From positions 1 through 6,802 of the forward strand of contig JBLMZJ010000065.1 of NCBI GenBank assembly GCA_050258735.1: a stretch of DNA of 6,802 bases, given 5' to 3'. The notes under the pieces were generated by a model that saw only the letters and a program-made list of their open reading frames with translations, had not been told where the DNA came from and made no database searches. This DNA is from Syntrophomonas_A sp050258735. Its GTDB lineage: Bacteria > Bacillota > Syntrophomonadia > Syntrophomonadales > Syntrophomonadaceae. Numbering within the stretch: the stretch's first letter is position 1; each line of letters begins with the position of its first letter. The position numbers and the translations under genes were made by a program. Below are positions 5,823 to 6,802 of the stretch, in pieces.

Positions 5823-5936
5823 GTGAAAGTCAGACCCTCGGTGAAACCAATGTGCGAAAAATGCAAGGTGATCAAGCGCAAAGGCAAAGTCATGATAATA
5901 TGCGAGAATCCTAAACACAAGCAGACTCAGGGCTAG
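5823..5936 (+). CDS. rpmJ: 50S ribosomal protein L36, zinc-ribbon form
   Basis: L36 is the smallest 50S protein and binds 23S rRNA near the peptidyl-transferase side. The product is 37 residues, the exact length of the zinc-binding bacterial form. It begins MKVRPSVKPMCEKCKVIKRK and has the zinc ligands Cys11, Cys14, Cys27 and His32, so it is the metal-containing paralogue rather than the zinc-free type made under zinc limitation. The start is GTG at 5823, 7 bases after a consensus Shine-Dalgarno. The gene opens the segment after the long leader and ends with TAG, 20 bases before rpsM. It lies in the usual Firmicute place between infA and rpsM. Confidence 0.97.
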   Translation: MKVRPSVKPMCEKCKVIKRKGKVMIICENPKHKQTQG

Positions 5937-5956
5937 ATTACAGGAGGTGAAAGGAA

Positions 5957-6325
5957 ATGGCTAGAATAGCTGGAGTGGACTTACCCCGGGACAAGCGGGT
6001 GGAGATATCACTTACCTATATATATGGTATTGGCCGGCCTTCATCCAAGCAGATTGTGATGGATGCAGGTATAAATCCCAATACCAGAGTGAAAGATTTA
6101 ACCGAGGAAGAAGTTGCCAAATTAAGGGAGATCATTGAAAAGAACTACACCGTGGAAGGCGACCTGCGTCGGCAGATTAGCATGGATATAAAGCGGCTGA
6201 TGGACCTGGGCTGCTACAGAGGCATCCGTCATCGCCGCAGTTTACCGGTTAGAGGTCAGAACACCAAGAACAACGCCCGCACCCGCAAGGGACCGAAACG
6301 CACGGTCGCTGGCAAGAAAAAATAG
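5957..6325 (+). CDS. rpsM: 30S ribosomal protein S13
   Basis: S13 is in the head of the 30S subunit and contacts the P-site tRNA and the 50S subunit through the B1 bridges. The product is 122 residues. It begins MARIAGVDLPRDKRVEISLT, has the helix-turn motif around YIYGIGRPSSKQI (21-33) and the RVKDLTEEE helix start (44-52). The C-terminal signature RGIRHRRSLPVRGQNT (88-103) is followed by the basic tail NARTRKGPKRTVAGKKK, which reaches tRNA. The ATG follows AGGAGGTGA (5942-5950) with 6 bases between. It is the first gene of the classical alpha operon (rpsM-rpsK-rpsD-rpoA-rplQ) and ends with TAG. Confidence 0.98.
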   Translation: MARIAGVDLPRDKRVEISLTYIYGIGRPSSKQIVMDAGINPNTRVKDLTEEEVAKLREIIEKNYTVEGDLRRQISMDIKRLMDLGCYRGIRHRRSLPVRGQNTKNNARTRKGPKRTVAGKKK

Positions 6326-6330
6326 CCATG

Positions 6331-6337
6331 AAGGGGG
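6331..6337 (+). promoter_or_regulatory. rpsK ribosome binding site (degenerate)
   Basis: AAGGGGG lies 8 bases before the GTG at 6346 and is weaker than the AGGAGG sites elsewhere in the window. An out-of-frame ATG at 6342-6344 is only 4 bases from it and could compete. S11 homology clearly selects GTG 6346. Confidence 0.65.
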
Positions 6338-6345
6338 ATAAATGA

Positions 6346-6741
6346 GTGGCACGAAGAACAGCAACTACCCGTGTTAAAAGACGGGAAAAGAAGAATATCG
6401 AACAGGGTATCGCCCATATCAAGTCTACGTTCAACAATACCATAATTTCGATCACTGATCGTCACGGCAATGCCATTTCATGGGCCAGCGCCGGAACTGT
6501 CGGTTTCAAGGGTTCCAGAAAGAGCACACCCTTTGCCGCCCAGCAGGCCGCTGATAATGCCGCCCGCGCGGCTATGGAGCATGGCCTCAAGGAAGTAGAA
6601 TGTTATGTCAAGGGTCCTGGAGCAGGACGTGAAGCAGCTATTCGTTCGCTGCAGGCGGCCGGACTGGAAGTTAGCGTTATCAAGGATGTTACCCCCATTC
6701 CGCATAACGGTTGCAGGCCACCGAAAAGAAGAAGGGTGTAA
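6346..6741 (+). CDS. rpsK: 30S ribosomal protein S11
   Basis: S11 lies on the 30S platform near the mRNA exit and the Shine-Dalgarno helix. The product is 131 residues. It opens with a basic tail (MARRTATTRVKRREKKNIEQ), then GIAHIKSTFNNTIISITD (21-38), GFKGSRKSTPFAAQQAA (53-69), YVKGPGAGREAAIRSLQAAG (87-106) and the strongly conserved end IKDVTPIPHNGCRPPKRRR (112-130). The GTG start at 6346 follows a weak AAGGGGG site. An ATG four bases upstream is in another frame and gives only 11 codons before a stop. The gene ends in TAA, which overlaps the start of the rpsD ribosome binding site (AAGGAGGT, 6740-6747). Confidence 0.98.
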   Translation: MARRTATTRVKRREKKNIEQGIAHIKSTFNNTIISITDRHGNAISWASAGTVGFKGSRKSTPFAAQQAADNAARAAMEHGLKEVECYVKGPGAGREAAIRSLQAAGLEVSVIKDVTPIPHNGCRPPKRRRV

Positions 6742-6757
6742 GGAGGTAACGGTTTAA

Positions 6758-6802
6758 GTGGGAAGATATACTGATTCAGTCTGTCGCCAATGCCGCCGGG
6801 AA
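6758..6802 (+). CDS. rpsD: 30S ribosomal protein S4, N-terminal fragment
   Basis: S4 nucleates 30S assembly on the 16S 5' domain and, in E. coli and Bacillus subtilis, represses its own synthesis by binding mRNA leaders. Fifteen codons are in the window, reading MGRYTDSVCRQCRRE, which matches the conserved S4 N-terminus. Cys9 and Cys12 are the first pair of a zinc-binding N-terminal knuckle, so this appears to be the cysteine-containing form. The start is GTG at 6758, 10 bases after AGGAGGT (6741-6747). Position after rpsK supports the call and gives the S13-S11-S4 order. The remainder of the gene is beyond the window edge. Confidence 0.93.
   Translation, partial: MGRYTDSVCRQCRRE

Noticed and set aside
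1..6802. Novel defence, mobile or biosynthetic system
   Set aside because: Every open stretch is accounted for by conserved translation and housekeeping genes in canonical order; no direct-repeat arrays, insertion ends, tRNA or foreign genes are seen.

Overview
The window is one strand-uniform stretch of a bacterial ribosomal-protein supercluster: the distal part of the spc operon running into the alpha operon. All genes are on the + strand, in the order rpsH (5'-truncated), rplF, rplR, rpsE, rpmD, rplO, secY, adk, map, a small KOW-domain protein gene, infA, rpmJ, rpsM, rpsK, rpsD (3'-truncated). The insertion of adk, map and infA between secY and rpmJ, the KOW gene between map and infA, and strong AGGAGG-type ribosome binding sites point to a Firmicute. 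rpsD directly after rpsK fits the class Clostridia better than Bacillus, where rpsD is a separate locus. Base composition looks close to balanced. A syntrophic or Syntrophomonas-like clostridium is a guess only.

Positions 1-2454 hold ribosomal proteins S8, L6, L18, S5, L30 and L15 with gaps of 13-22 bases. Positions 2454-5464 hold the non-ribosomal middle: the SecY translocon channel, adenylate kinase, methionine aminopeptidase and the KOW protein, packed with stop/start overlaps (rplO/secY, adk/map). Positions 5465-5683 encode initiation factor IF-1, whose start abuts the preceding stop. After infA comes the only real gap, 139 bases at 5684-5822. Then follow L36, S13, S11 and the first 15 codons of S4; rpoA and rplQ would be expected just outside the window.

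The genes build both ribosomal subunits (S8, S5, S13, S11, S4; L6, L18, L30, L15, L36), start translation (IF-1), trim the initiator methionine (Map), export proteins (SecY) and balance adenine nucleotides (Adk). The content is core housekeeping. I see no mobile element, CRISPR array, tRNA, rRNA or foreign-looking gene, and no novel multi-gene system.

The most interesting part is the infA-rpmJ gap. It can form a roughly 16-bp hairpin (5693-5752). Downstream of that lies a 9-base element (5768-5776) complementary at 8 of 9 positions to the rpmJ Shine-Dalgarno region (5807-5815); the same element can instead pair with closer sequences. This looks like a candidate translational switch for the S13/S11/S4 segment. 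Smaller observations are a Ser in place of a normally conserved Pro in SecY transmembrane helix 7, a preference for TAG stops (8 of 14), and frequent GTG starts (6 of 14).
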